NCBI GenBank assembly: GCA_016874005.1 | Contig: VGVQ01000024.1 | Coordinates: 1 to 52,900 of the forward strand | DNA from: Gemmatimonadota bacterium | Lineage (GTDB): Bacteria > Gemmatimonadota > Gemmatimonadetes > Gemmatimonadales > GWC2-71-9 | Reading direction: 5' to 3' | DNA: 52,900 nucleotides | In this document: positions 18,755 to 26,783 of the stretch, piece by piece | Layout of the letters: every line of letters starts with the position of its first letter | Position numbering within the stretch: the stretch's first letter is position 1 | Position numbers and translations under genes: made by a program | Notes under the pieces: generated by a model | Seen by the model: the letters and a program-made list of their open reading frames with translations, nothing else | What the model was told of the DNA's origin: nothing | The model's database searches: none

Positions 18755-20217
18755 GGGGCCGACCCGATCGCCTCGCGGACGATCTCGCGTTCGTCGAACG
18801 GAAGGTAGTCTTTGCCGATGACCTGGTAGGTCTCGTGACCCTTGCCGGCCAGGAGCAGGGTGTCCCCCGGCCGCGCCATGGCGATCGCCCGCCGGATGGC
18901 CTCGCGCCGATCGGGGAGGCGCTCGTAGGCGGTCCCGGGCGGCAGTCCCGTAACGATGTCATCGAGGATCCGGTCGGGGTCCTCGGTCCGGGGATTGTCC
19001 GAGGTGACGATGACGAGATCGGATCGTTGGGCCGCGATGCCCGCCATGATCGGCCGCTTCCCGCGGTCTCGGTCGCCGCCGCAGCCGAACAAGCAGATCA
19101 GCTTTCCAGGGGTGATCGGGCGGAGGGTGTCGAGCACCCGCTCGAGGGCATCGGGCTTGTGGGCATAGTCGCGGAGCACCACGCACGGCCGCTCGGCGAT
19201 CCGTTCCATTCGGCCGGGGACCTGCGGCGCGATGGCCAGCCGAGCCACCACCTCGTCGAGCGAGCGCCCGAGGCCGAGAGCCAGGGCCGCCGCGCCCAAC
19301 GCGTTGGCGACGTTGAACGCCCCAGGGAGCGGCAGAGTCGCCTCCGCGGAGCCGAAGCGCCCGGCCAGCCGGAAGCGGCTCGAAGTCGGGAGCATCACGA
19401 TACCCTCGGCCCGAACTTGAGCCATCGGGCTCGACCCGAAACCGATCACCCCGGGCCGCCTGGCCAACCCGTCCCAGGCGGGGTCGTCGGCGTTGACCAC
19501 GACGACGCCGCGGGGACTCATCAGATCGAGCAACTTGAGCTTGGCATCGCGGTACTCGTCCATCGACCGGTGGTAATCGAGGTGTTCCCGGCTGAGATTG
19601 GTGAACACCGCCCCGTCGAAGCTGAGGCCGTCGAGCCGACCCTGATCGAGGCTGTGCGACGAGGTCTCCATCGCGACTCGCTCCACGCCGGCCGCGAGGA
19701 GCCCGGCCAGGGTGGCGACGAGGTCGATCGGCCCTGGCGTCGTCAGGCTCCCGGCGGTCGAGGCCACCGGGCGGTCGGCGCCGTCGAACGCGCCTAACGT
19801 GCCGATGCTGCCGGCCCGCCCGTCGCCGTTGAGGAGGTGGCGCGCCAGCAGGGTCGTCGTGGTCTTGCCGCTGGTTCCGGTGACCCCGAGCAACGAAAGC
19901 CGAGCGGCCGGATCGCCGTACCACCACTTGGCCGCGGTGATCGCCGCCCGACGCCCATCGCTCACGATCACCTCCGGTGGCCCGGCCCCGGTGGCCCGCT
20001 CGCCAATGATCAGGCTCGCACCGCCCGCGACCGCCGCCCCCACGAACTGATGGCCGTCCTGTTGCGACCCGCGGACCGCGATGAAGGCCCCGCCCTGGCC
20101 GACACGCCGGCTGTCCATCGCGATACCGGTGATCTGACCGAGACCCTCCGGGGCGCGAATCAGCAGCCCCGATCGTCGCAGGGCCTCGACCAATTCGCCG
20201 CCCGCTCGCGGTGTCAT
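18751..20217 (-). CDS. murE: UDP-MurNAc-tripeptide synthetase MurE (diaminopimelate type)
   Basis: Adds the third amino acid to the peptidoglycan stem. The 488-residue protein has VTGTSGKTTTTLLARH, TTPGP, METSSHSLDQGRL, NLSREHLDYHR, RDYAHKPDALE and the selectivity motif DNPRTEDP. DNPR at this position is associated with meso-diaminopimelate rather than lysine, so this cell wall is probably DAP-type. It overlaps murF and ftsI by 4 bases each. A rare TTA codon sits in a GCCTAACG motif at 19792-19799. Confidence 0.97.
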   Translation of the reverse strand: MTPRAGGELVEALRRSGLLIRAPEGLGQITGIAMDSRRVGQGGAFIAVRGSQQDGHQFVGAAVAGGASLIIGERATGAGPPEVIVSDGRRAAITAAKWWYGDPAARLSLLGVTGTSGKTTTTLLARHLLNGDGRAGSIGTLGAFDGADRPVASTAGSLTTPGPIDLVATLAGLLAAGVERVAMETSSHSLDQGRLDGLSFDGAVFTNLSREHLDYHRSMDEYRDAKLKLLDLMSPRGVVVVNADDPAWDGLARRPGVIGFGSSPMAQVRAEGIVMLPTSSRFRLAGRFGSAEATLPLPGAFNVANALGAAALALGLGRSLDEVVARLAIAPQVPGRMERIAERPCVVLRDYAHKPDALERVLDTLRPITPGKLICLFGCGGDRDRGKRPIMAGIAAQRSDLVIVTSDNPRTEDPDRILDDIVTGLPPGTAYERLPDRREAIRRAIAMARPGDTLLLAGKGHETYQVIGKDYLPFDEREIVREAIGSAP

Positions 20218-22202
20218 GGCGCGGGGTCCTTCCGCGACACGATCACCACAGTCCGGCCCGCGACCAACGATTCGCCGGCCGCCGGAACGGTGGCCGAAAC
20301 GAATCCGCTCGCAGCGCCGTCGAGGCGAACCCGAAACCCCCTCGCGTGGAGGACCCGGGCCGCGTTCCGAGTCCCCTGCCCGAGTACGTCGGGAACCTCG
20401 AGAGGACCCGCCGAGCGAGTCGGCGCGGCCCCGATCGGCAGCGGCACCCGGACGGCGCGGCGCGGCGTCGGCTTGCCGGCCGAGGGCCCCGACGAGGGAG
20501 CCGCGACGCGGTCATCGGCGATCTTGGCCCGGTCGAGCGCCGTCCGGCGGGCCCCGATCGCTTGCCGCAACATTCTGGCAACCAGTGGCGCGGCGACCAG
20601 CCCGCCGTAGTAGTCGCCCTTGGGATTCTCGATTCGAACGGTGACCACCAGCTGCGGATCCTTGGCGGGATACAGTCCCGCGAAGGACGCCGCTCGGCGG
20701 TCGACATAGCGCTTGGTCTCCTGGTCGAGGAGGCGCGCGGTGCCGGTCTTCCCGAGCACCCCTCCCTTGACCTGGGCTCGGCGCCCGGTCCCAGAATCGC
20801 TGGCCGACAGCGCCAGATATCTCCGAATGGTCGCGGCGGTTTCCGGGGAGACGACTCGACGGACCACCATCGGCTCATGGCGGTACAGCACCGTCCCGTC
20901 CTTGCCGCGAATCTCCTTCACCACCGCCGGGGCCAGCAGTACCCCGTCGTTCGCCAGGGCGCCGTATGCCGCCGCCAGCTGGATCGGGGTCACCATGAAG
21001 GCGTACCCCATCGCGACGCTGGCGGTCTGCTCCCAGGCCCGCCACCGGTGGGGCAAGGCCGGCAGCACGCCACCGCCCTCCCCGGAAAAGTCCACCCCGG
21101 TCGGCGCCCCGAACCCGAAGGCACGGAGAAAGTCGTAGTGCTCGGCGGGTTGCAGCCGAGTGGCGAACTTGACGAGGCCGATGTTGCTGGAGACCTGGAC
21201 CGCCCGGGCCAGCGTTAGGCGGCCTTCCTCGGGATGATCGTCTTCGATGGTTCGGAACCGCCCACCGGGCATCGGCATCTTCCAGCTGCCATTCTCCGCC
21301 GACACCGCCGCTTCGGCGTCGACCCGGCCGAGCTCGAGTAGCGCCGCGGCGGTAAACGGCTTGGCCGTGGACCCTGGCTCAAAGGCCAGCTGGAAGTAGG
21401 AGGCGCTGGCGGCAACCGCGCCACCGGGCCGCCGCTCCAGCGACGCCGCGGCAAGCACCTCGCCCCGCCTCGGGTCGAGGAACACGATGTCGCCTCGGTC
21501 CGGCGTGGCGTCGCGGAACACCGCGGCCAAAGCGCCCTCGGCGATCTCCTGGAGTTCCTTGTCGATCGTCAGGATGACGTCGTGCCCCGGGACCGGCTCT
21601 CGGAGGATCCGGCCCGGCGATTCGTACGTGCGCCCCTGTCGATCCCGGAGCAGGGTCGCCTCGCCGGGCCGGCCGGCGAGAATCGAGTCGAGAAACCGCT
21701 CGAGGCCGCTCGCGACGGTCCCGGAATCCCCGGCCGGGGTCCCGATCAACGGCCTCGCGAGCGGACCCGAGGGGTACTCTCGCCGGTACACCGGGGTCAG
21801 CGTCACCCCGTCGAGGGCGCGGAGACGGCGCACCTGGCCAGCGGTAAACGGCCCGTGAGCGTAGAAGTCTCGGCCGGCGGCCAGGCGACTCCGCAACTGT
21901 TCCGTTCTAGACCCGATGTCGGCCCGGTAGACTCGAAGCAGGGCGGCGAGGTCCTTCACTTGCTTGGCCGAGACATCGATTCGATAGCGTTCCAGCGACT
22001 GGGCCAGGGCGGTTTCGCCGCGGTCGTAGATCACTCCGCGCTGAGCCGGCAGGGCCCTCGACACGGTGCGCCTCGACTCGGCCAGGTGACGCATTTCGCC
22101 GCCCCGGTAGAGCTGGAGATACCCGGCCCTCGCCAGCACCGCCAGACCGCCGACGACGAGCATTGCCTGAATCGCCTTGATGCGGGCGTCGACGTTGGCC
22201 AT
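20214..22202 (-). CDS. ftsI: Septal transpeptidase FtsI (class B PBP with PASTA domain)
   Basis: A class B penicillin-binding protein that cross-links septal peptidoglycan together with FtsW. It has 662 residues: a membrane anchor (about 8-26), a dimerisation domain, and a transpeptidase domain with STAK (S278-K281), SSN (338-340) and KTGT (485-488). Near residues 595-655 there is one PASTA-like domain (VPDVLGQGTRNAARVLHARG). A C-terminal PASTA domain recalls SpoVD/PBP2x of Gram-positives, and it is not found in proteobacterial FtsI. The start overlaps the ftsL stop by one base. Confidence 0.95.
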   Translation of the reverse strand: MANVDARIKAIQAMLVVGGLAVLARAGYLQLYRGGEMRHLAESRRTVSRALPAQRGVIYDRGETALAQSLERYRIDVSAKQVKDLAALLRVYRADIGSRTEQLRSRLAAGRDFYAHGPFTAGQVRRLRALDGVTLTPVYRREYPSGPLARPLIGTPAGDSGTVASGLERFLDSILAGRPGEATLLRDRQGRTYESPGRILREPVPGHDVILTIDKELQEIAEGALAAVFRDATPDRGDIVFLDPRRGEVLAAASLERRPGGAVAASASYFQLAFEPGSTAKPFTAAALLELGRVDAEAAVSAENGSWKMPMPGGRFRTIEDDHPEEGRLTLARAVQVSSNIGLVKFATRLQPAEHYDFLRAFGFGAPTGVDFSGEGGGVLPALPHRWRAWEQTASVAMGYAFMVTPIQLAAAYGALANDGVLLAPAVVKEIRGKDGTVLYRHEPMVVRRVVSPETAATIRRYLALSASDSGTGRRAQVKGGVLGKTGTARLLDQETKRYVDRRAASFAGLYPAKDPQLVVTVRIENPKGDYYGGLVAAPLVARMLRQAIGARRTALDRAKIADDRVAAPSSGPSAGKPTPRRAVRVPLPIGAAPTRSAGPLEVPDVLGQGTRNAARVLHARGFRVRLDGAASGFVSATVPAAGESLVAGRTVVIVSRKDPAP

Positions 22203-22498
22203 CAGCGCGAGGGTTCTGGCGGGTCGAGGACCAGGATCGTGCCGGCCGTATCGGCCGGAAGTCCCAGCCCAAGCCGGGCGACTTTCGGGAGCAGCGCCTC
22301 GGCGGTCGTCGCCACCCGGATGCGACGCTCCAACTCGGCCCGGGAGGCCTCGAGGGTACCCCGGGTCTCACGAATTCGCCGCAGCCGGGCGGCCGTTTCC
22401 AACGCCGACTTCTGACGGGCGATGACCGCGGTGGCCACCAGCAGGAACACCGCCAGCCAGAGCGCGAACCAATACCGGCCCCTACCCTTGCGGCTCAT
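22202..22498 (-). CDS. ftsL: FtsL-like divisome protein
   Basis: A small bitopic protein of 98 residues: a basic N-terminus (MSRKGRGR), one membrane segment (about 10-27) and a coiled-coil stretch rich in Leu, Arg and Glu (about 30-65), then PKVARLGLGLPA. Sequence conservation in this family is poor, so the call rests on size, topology and position between rsmH and ftsI, the usual place of ftsL. It overlaps rsmH by 17 bases and ftsI by one. Confidence 0.8.
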   Translation of the reverse strand: MSRKGRGRYWFALWLAVFLLVATAVIARQKSALETAARLRRIRETRGTLEASRAELERRIRVATTAEALLPKVARLGLGLPADTAGTILVLDPPEPSR

Positions 22499-23405
22499 CG
22501 CGAGCCTTCTCGAAGACCCGGAGCCGGACGCTTCTGGCCCGCGGATTCGCGGCGATTTCGTCGGCCGTGGGCCCGACCGGCTTCTTGGTCAGGATTCGAC
22601 CCAGCGGGCGGCCCCGGCAGGCGCACCGGAGAGTTTTCGGGGGACAAACGCAGGTGGCACCCCACTCACGTAACGCGTTCTTGACCAGCCGATCTTCTCC
22701 CGAATGATAACTCATCACCGCAAGGGCCCCGCCCGGTTCGAGGGCCTCGAGGAACCCCGGCAAGGCCTCGGCGAGGCCGCCGAGTTCGTCGTTGACCGCG
22801 ATCCGGACCGCCTGGAAGATCCGGGCGAAGTCCGCCGGCCCGCTGCGGGGGCCTAACGCGGCGCGAATGGCCCGGACCAGGTCGTCGCTGGTCTCGAACC
22901 GGGCAGTCGCTCGGCGGCGGACCAGCTCGGCGGCCAGTCGCCGCGCCCGGCGCTCGTCCGCGAAATCACGGAAGATTCTGGTCAATTTGCCGGCGTCCGC
23001 CGAATTGAGCAGGTCGGCTGCCGGGCGACCCTCCCGCGCCATCCGCATGTCGAGGGGCACCCCGGGCCGAAAGCTGAACCCGAGCGACTCGTCATCGAGT
23101 TGACGCGAGGAGACGCCGAGATCGAGGAGAATCAGGTCCGGTCGAAAAGCCCGAACCGCGAGCAGGCTCTCGGGGGAATACACCGATGCCTGCCGAGCGT
23201 CCAGGCGGTCGGAGGCGAGCCGAGTCACCGCCCGGCGAATGGCCTCGGGATCGCGGTCGAAGCCGAGCACCCGGGCCCCTCGATCGAGGAACAGCCGGGC
23301 GTGGCCGCCGTCGCCCAGGGTGCCGTCGACCACTCGTTGCCGCTCGCCGACCAGCCCGAGCAACTCGGAGGCGAGGACCGGGAGGTGGTAAGGCGGCTCG
23401 GTCAC
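22482..23405 (-). CDS. rsmH: 16S rRNA (cytosine-1402-N4)-methyltransferase RsmH
   Basis: Methylates C1402 of 16S rRNA with SAM. 307 residues with HLPVLASELL, the SAM loop DGTLGDGGHAR, LLDLGVSSRQLD, FSFRPGVPLDMRM, FQAVRIAVNDELG and MSYHSGEDRLVKN (usually SFHSLEDR). First gene of the dcw run; mraZ, which usually precedes it, is missing. The start is GTG at 23405 with only a weak GGA upstream. The 65 bases between it and tRNA-Asp are mostly occupied by a hairpin. Confidence 0.96.
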   Translation of the reverse strand: MTEPPYHLPVLASELLGLVGERQRVVDGTLGDGGHARLFLDRGARVLGFDRDPEAIRRAVTRLASDRLDARQASVYSPESLLAVRAFRPDLILLDLGVSSRQLDDESLGFSFRPGVPLDMRMAREGRPAADLLNSADAGKLTRIFRDFADERRARRLAAELVRRRATARFETSDDLVRAIRAALGPRSGPADFARIFQAVRIAVNDELGGLAEALPGFLEALEPGGALAVMSYHSGEDRLVKNALREWGATCVCPPKTLRCACRGRPLGRILTKKPVGPTADEIAANPRARSVRLRVFEKARDEPQG

Positions 23406-23423
23406 CGAAGTTCCAGAATGAAA

Positions 23424-23454
23424 TTCACCCCGCCTCTGATCGAAGCGGGGTGAA
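23424..23454 (-). terminator. Hairpin between tRNA-Asp and rsmH (terminator or attenuator)
   Basis: A perfect 10-base stem (TTCACCCCGC / GCGGGGTGAA) with an 11-base loop. On the minus strand it is followed by TTTCATTCT, a moderate U-rich tract. It lies 17 bases downstream of the tRNA and 19 bases before the rsmH start. It could end the tRNA transcript or control read-through into the dcw genes. Confidence 0.6.
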
Positions 23455-23470
23455 CGAGAACCGATGGGAA

Positions 23471-23545
23471 CGGGGCTGACGGGGCTCGAACCCGCGACCT
23501 CCGCAGTGACAGTGCGGCACTCTAACCAAGCTGAGCTACAGCCCC
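23471..23545 (-). tRNA. tRNA-Asp (anticodon GTC)
   Basis: Full cloverleaf on the minus strand: acceptor GGGGCTG / CAGCCCC, D arm GCTC...GAGT, an anticodon stem CGCAC...GTGCG-like with the loop CTGTCAC giving anticodon GTC, and a T arm GCGGG-TTCGAGC-CCCGT. The discriminator base is G, as expected for tRNA-Asp. The CCA end is not encoded. A sigma-70 promoter lies just upstream. Confidence 0.95.
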
Positions 23546-23563
23546 TCTTCCTGCGAGCCCGAC

Positions 23564-23592
23564 AATATAGACCCCGTCATTGTCCCTTACAA
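23564..23592 (-). promoter_or_regulatory. Sigma-70 promoter of tRNA-Asp
   Basis: TTGTAA (23592-23587), 17-base spacer, TATATT (23569-23564), ending 18 bases before the tRNA. The -35 lies in the last codons of the TPR gene and its stop codon is in the spacer. It is the best promoter seen upstream of the dcw genes. Confidence 0.65.
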
Positions 23593-25310
23593 TAGGCCTT
23601 CTTCATCTGGGCAACGCGCGGCAAGTAGCTCTGGTCGATCGCCTGGATCCGCTGCCCGACGACCTCCGCCTGAATCGATTGCCCGGCCGTCAGCGCCGCT
23701 TTGGTATCGTTGATGAAGACCTCGTAGACGTTGACGGACTCGCAGGTCTTGGCAGCGACGACCTCCTGGTCCTTCTCGTTCAGTTGCCCGAGCATTCCGA
23801 ACCCGAGCACGTAGCTGGCCAGTTGGTACCCCCGGCTCCCCTCTTTGAGCATGCCCGCCGCCTTCTTCGCGATCACGGTCGCAAGGGCGAAGTCGATCGG
23901 CTGGGTCTGGAGAATCGGCAGCCCTGCTTCTTGGGCGAGGATCAGCCCGTAGTTGGTCTTATCGGTATCCTGACCGTTCTGTTCGATCGCGCTGCCCAGG
24001 GAGATGCCGTCCTGATAGCGCTTCTCCTTGAACAGCTTCCGCACCGCCCGAATGACCGGGGTGAGATCCGTCTTGTCGACCTCCACCAGCCGGCGCGTCA
24101 CGGCGACCACGCTGTCCGTCGGCCCGACGAGTTCAAACGCCTTGCCGAGTTCGCCCAAGAAGTAGCCGTTGGACGGGAACTTCTTGGCCGCGAACTGCGA
24201 CCACTTGAGGTACGCCGGGCCGTTCACCGAGTCGCGGGACGCGACATAGAGCATCTTCTGGAGATTCAGGGTGTCCGCTTTGGCGGAGTCGAGCGCGAAC
24301 ACCTGTTCCATGGCCTGAATCGCGCAGAGGTTCTTCTCCGGCCTTTGCTGGACCAGGCAAGCGGTAGCGCGGAGGTTGTAGAAGTCGGGATTGGCCGGAT
24401 CGCGGTCGATGGCTTCGGTCGCGACCTTCTCGCCGAGATCGGGCTTGCCGGCGAGAATGAAGAACCGGATTGCTTCCTCGACCACCTTCTGGTTGTTCGG
24501 CGCGACCACGATCAGGTTGGTGTAGGTCTCGACGATCTTGACGGTGTCGTTCTTGGCCTGGTATTGGCCGAGCAGCCCACCGAGCGCCTCGACGCTGAGC
24601 CGGTCCCCCTTGAAGGCGTCGCCGTAGTACTTGATGATCTCATCGGCCGGTGACTTCTTGGCGACGGCGATCTGGGCCATGCAGAGATTGGCCATCCCGT
24701 GAAGCGGAAGCGCTTTGAGCGCCTTGTTGGCCGCTTCGGCGGCCTTGGTTTGATCGGTGCTGGCGAGGTTGTCGCATTTGAGCGCTTCCTGCATCGCGAC
24801 AAAGGCGGGCCGGAGCGACTCGGCGATCTTTCCACCCAGATCCTCGAAGCTCTGACCGGCGGCTTGGGCCATCGAGGTCATGTAGCCGGTCTGATCGTTC
24901 CGGGACAAAAGCCGGACTTCGACCGAAACCTTTCCGTCGGGCGCTCGATTCAGGGTGCCGACGATGATCGCCCGCGCCTGGAGCTGGCTGCCCAACTGCC
25001 GAGCCACGAGCGGCAGCAGCAACGCGTCCGGCGGGTACCCGTACTGGATGAGCGCGTCGTTCATCACATTGCGGGTGATCGTCTGATACCACTTGTCGGC
25101 GACACCGTCCATCTTGTCGCGGAGGCCGGATCCGACCAGGACCGCCGCCGCCGAATCGGCCGAATGGAAGGTGTGTGTATTGGCAACCAGCAGTCGCGGC
25201 AGATTCTGGGTCGGACGCACCGGCCGACTGGCGCGCAGCTGCGCGGAGATAGAAGATACGGCGGCACCGGCAACCAGACCGAGTACCAGCGAAGCCACAC
25301 GAAGACGCAT
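23577..25310 (-). CDS. Secreted TPR-repeat protein
   Basis: 577 residues with a clear signal peptide (MRLRVASLVLGLVAGAAVSS...SAQ, cleavage near residue 24). An N-terminal domain (about 35-180) resembles a TolB-like or FlgO-like segment (ARAIIVGTLN...VSVEVRLL), followed by TPR-like helical repeats to the end. The ATG at 25310 has GGAGG 9 bases upstream. The frame continues upstream through tRNA-Val, but that part is not protein-like. Such proteins are common in Gemmatimonadota and probably act as periplasmic or outer-membrane scaffolds; exact role unknown. Confidence 0.75.
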   Translation of the reverse strand: MRLRVASLVLGLVAGAAVSSISAQLRASRPVRPTQNLPRLLVANTHTFHSADSAAAVLVGSGLRDKMDGVADKWYQTITRNVMNDALIQYGYPPDALLLPLVARQLGSQLQARAIIVGTLNRAPDGKVSVEVRLLSRNDQTGYMTSMAQAAGQSFEDLGGKIAESLRPAFVAMQEALKCDNLASTDQTKAAEAANKALKALPLHGMANLCMAQIAVAKKSPADEIIKYYGDAFKGDRLSVEALGGLLGQYQAKNDTVKIVETYTNLIVVAPNNQKVVEEAIRFFILAGKPDLGEKVATEAIDRDPANPDFYNLRATACLVQQRPEKNLCAIQAMEQVFALDSAKADTLNLQKMLYVASRDSVNGPAYLKWSQFAAKKFPSNGYFLGELGKAFELVGPTDSVVAVTRRLVEVDKTDLTPVIRAVRKLFKEKRYQDGISLGSAIEQNGQDTDKTNYGLILAQEAGLPILQTQPIDFALATVIAKKAAGMLKEGSRGYQLASYVLGFGMLGQLNEKDQEVVAAKTCESVNVYEVFINDTKAALTAGQSIQAEVVGQRIQAIDQSYLPRVAQMKKAYCKGQ

Positions 25311-25364
25311 GCGAAACAACCTCCGCAACGAGGTGCGCCCGGCGCCCGAAGTGGCGGCGGGGAA

Positions 25365-25438
25365 TGGGCGAAGAGGGATTCGAACCCCCGACATCCTGCG
25401 TGTAAGGCAGGCGCTCTGAACCGCTGAGCTATTCGCCC
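25365..25438 (-). tRNA. tRNA-Val (anticodon TAC)
   Basis: Cloverleaf on the minus strand: acceptor GGGCGAA / TTCGCCC, D arm AGCTC...GAGC, anticodon stem CCTGC / GCAGG with the loop CTTACAC (anticodon TAC), and T arm CGGGG-TTCGAAT-CCCTC. Discriminator A, as expected for valine. CCA is not encoded. It lies 54 bases upstream of the secreted TPR gene and may share its transcript. I see no clear promoter in the 94 bases between this tRNA and the next gene upstream. Confidence 0.95.
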
Positions 25439-25523
25439 GCCCGAACTCTCGAGAACCGCTCACTCGCCACACTGAACATGGGGACGCATTTCCGCCACCA
25501 CGATGCACGTCGAGTGCCCCGCC

Positions 25524-25548
25524 CGCGATCCGCTACAAAGCGATCGCG
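25524..25548. repeat. Inverted repeat at the end of the 63-aa gene
   Basis: CGCGATC(C)GCT - ACAA - AGCGATCGCG forms a 10-base stem with one bulged base and a 4-base loop. It covers the stop codon of the small membrane protein gene. There is no U-tract, so termination is uncertain, but it marks the end of the cheD-to-small-membrane-protein operon. Confidence 0.4.
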
Positions 25549-25724
25549 AGCGGCAACAATACGCAGTATCCGACCACGAGCAAGACGGCAGCAAGACTGG
25601 CGTTCCCGCTCGACAACGTCAAGTAGCCTATCCCCAAGGTGGCCAATGCGACGGCCAGCGCGATGAGATTTCGCCTGCCGAGCAACCTCCGGCCGCCGCC
25701 AGACTTCGCATCCGTTTGGGGCAT
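25533..25724 (-). CDS. Small two-helix membrane protein (63 aa)
   Basis: 63 residues: a polar, basic N-terminus (MPQTDAKSGGGRRLLGRRN), then two hydrophobic helices (about 20-37 and 43-62) separated by SSGNAS. The layout resembles DUF3098-like small membrane proteins, but I cannot assign it firmly. It starts 19 bases after the HExxH peptidase gene, so it is probably last in that operon. The ribosome-binding site is poor. Confidence 0.6.
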   Translation of the reverse strand: MPQTDAKSGGGRRLLGRRNLIALAVALATLGIGYLTLSSGNASLAAVLLVVGYCVLLPLAIAL

Positions 25725-25742
25725 AAGAGTTTGAGGATATGC

Positions 25743-26783
25743 CTATCGACCCGATCGGTCAAGCGTGCCGGCCCGATTCGTCCCGGCTTGCCGGTCAGTC
25801 TCGGATGGCAATTCCACCGCTGGACCGGGGTCGTCGGGCGGAACCACCCAGCCCTCGTCCAAGGCAACCCGCCGGGGCCGGTCCCGGGCCGCTCGAAGGC
25901 GCCAGGCGACGACCACCATGACCGCAACCACGACCCACAGGCCGCCCACCGCAAGCCACGAAACGAAATTGTACCGAAGCCGAACGTGCCGCTGCCACGC
26001 CGCCTCGAGCCGCCCCGGACCAAGCCCGGTAGCCCGGGCCACGGCCGAGTCGAACGGCTGGCCGTCCGCCAGCCGCTCGAGCAGCGGGACGATACTCCGA
26101 TCGGCGGTCCGAGTCGCCAGGAACGCCACCGCGCTGGCCGCCAGGGCGTACGACGCGTCAGCGGCCCCTGCGCTGGCCCGCAGGGTCTCGTTGAGTCGAT
26201 CGAGAGTCGGCACGTCGCCGCGGGCCACGGCAAGATTGAGGGCGAGTCCGTCGAGCCGAGCGAACTCACCGGCAGCAAGCACCGCGTAGCCCTCATCGAA
26301 CCACCGAGGCACCCGACCCCGAATCGCCTGGCGGAGGGCGAGATGGGCCAATTCGTGGCGAAGCACCTGGCGAGGATCGGGAACATCCGCTCGAACGACC
26401 ACGAGTCGGCCCTCCGGCGCGGCCCACCCGGCGGCCCAGCCGGGCACCCTTCCCCGGCCCAACCGGTCGGCCGCTACCCCGCGCCCGACGACCAGCGTCA
26501 GCGGAGCGACCAGCCGTTGGCCGAGACCCAGGTACCCGGCCGGGCGATCCGCCAGCTCCGCGAGTGAGAGCGCCAGGTCGAGGTCGCGCGGCTCCGCCAC
26601 CACGGTGACCTGCCCCACTCGAGCGACCTGTCGCCCGAGCTGAGCGGCGGCCGGGAGTTGAACCGCGATCAGACCGAAGGCGACGATCGCGGCACCACGC
26701 CGCCACGCTCGACGGACTCGAGCAACTCGGCGCAGCGCGCGGCCCAGGGCGCGAACCGGTTGGCGCTCGCCCCTCTTTTCCAC
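25743..26783 (-). CDS. Gluzincin-type metallopeptidase, membrane-anchored
   Basis: A peptidase-MA-like protein with an HELAHLALR zinc motif and a downstream Glu in RWFDEGYAVL, the gluzincin pattern (HExxH...E). An N-terminal hydrophobic stretch (GAAIVAFGLIAVQLPAAAQ) looks like a signal peptide. A C-terminal membrane helix (SWLAVGGLWVVVAVMVVVAW) is followed by a short cytoplasmic tail. The start is unclear: no ATG, GTG or TTG lies just before the signal peptide. The nearest is GTG at 26783, which overlaps the TPR gene by 115 bases. A GTG at 26618 would remove the signal. Substrate unknown. Confidence 0.7.
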   Translation of the reverse strand: MEKRGERQPVRALGRALRRVARVRRAWRRGAAIVAFGLIAVQLPAAAQLGRQVARVGQVTVVAEPRDLDLALSLAELADRPAGYLGLGQRLVAPLTLVVGRGVAADRLGRGRVPGWAAGWAAPEGRLVVVRADVPDPRQVLRHELAHLALRQAIRGRVPRWFDEGYAVLAAGEFARLDGLALNLAVARGDVPTLDRLNETLRASAGAADASYALAASAVAFLATRTADRSIVPLLERLADGQPFDSAVARATGLGPGRLEAAWQRHVRLRYNFVSWLAVGGLWVVVAVMVVVAWRLRAARDRPRRVALDEGWVVPPDDPGPAVELPSETDRQAGTNRAGTLDRSGR

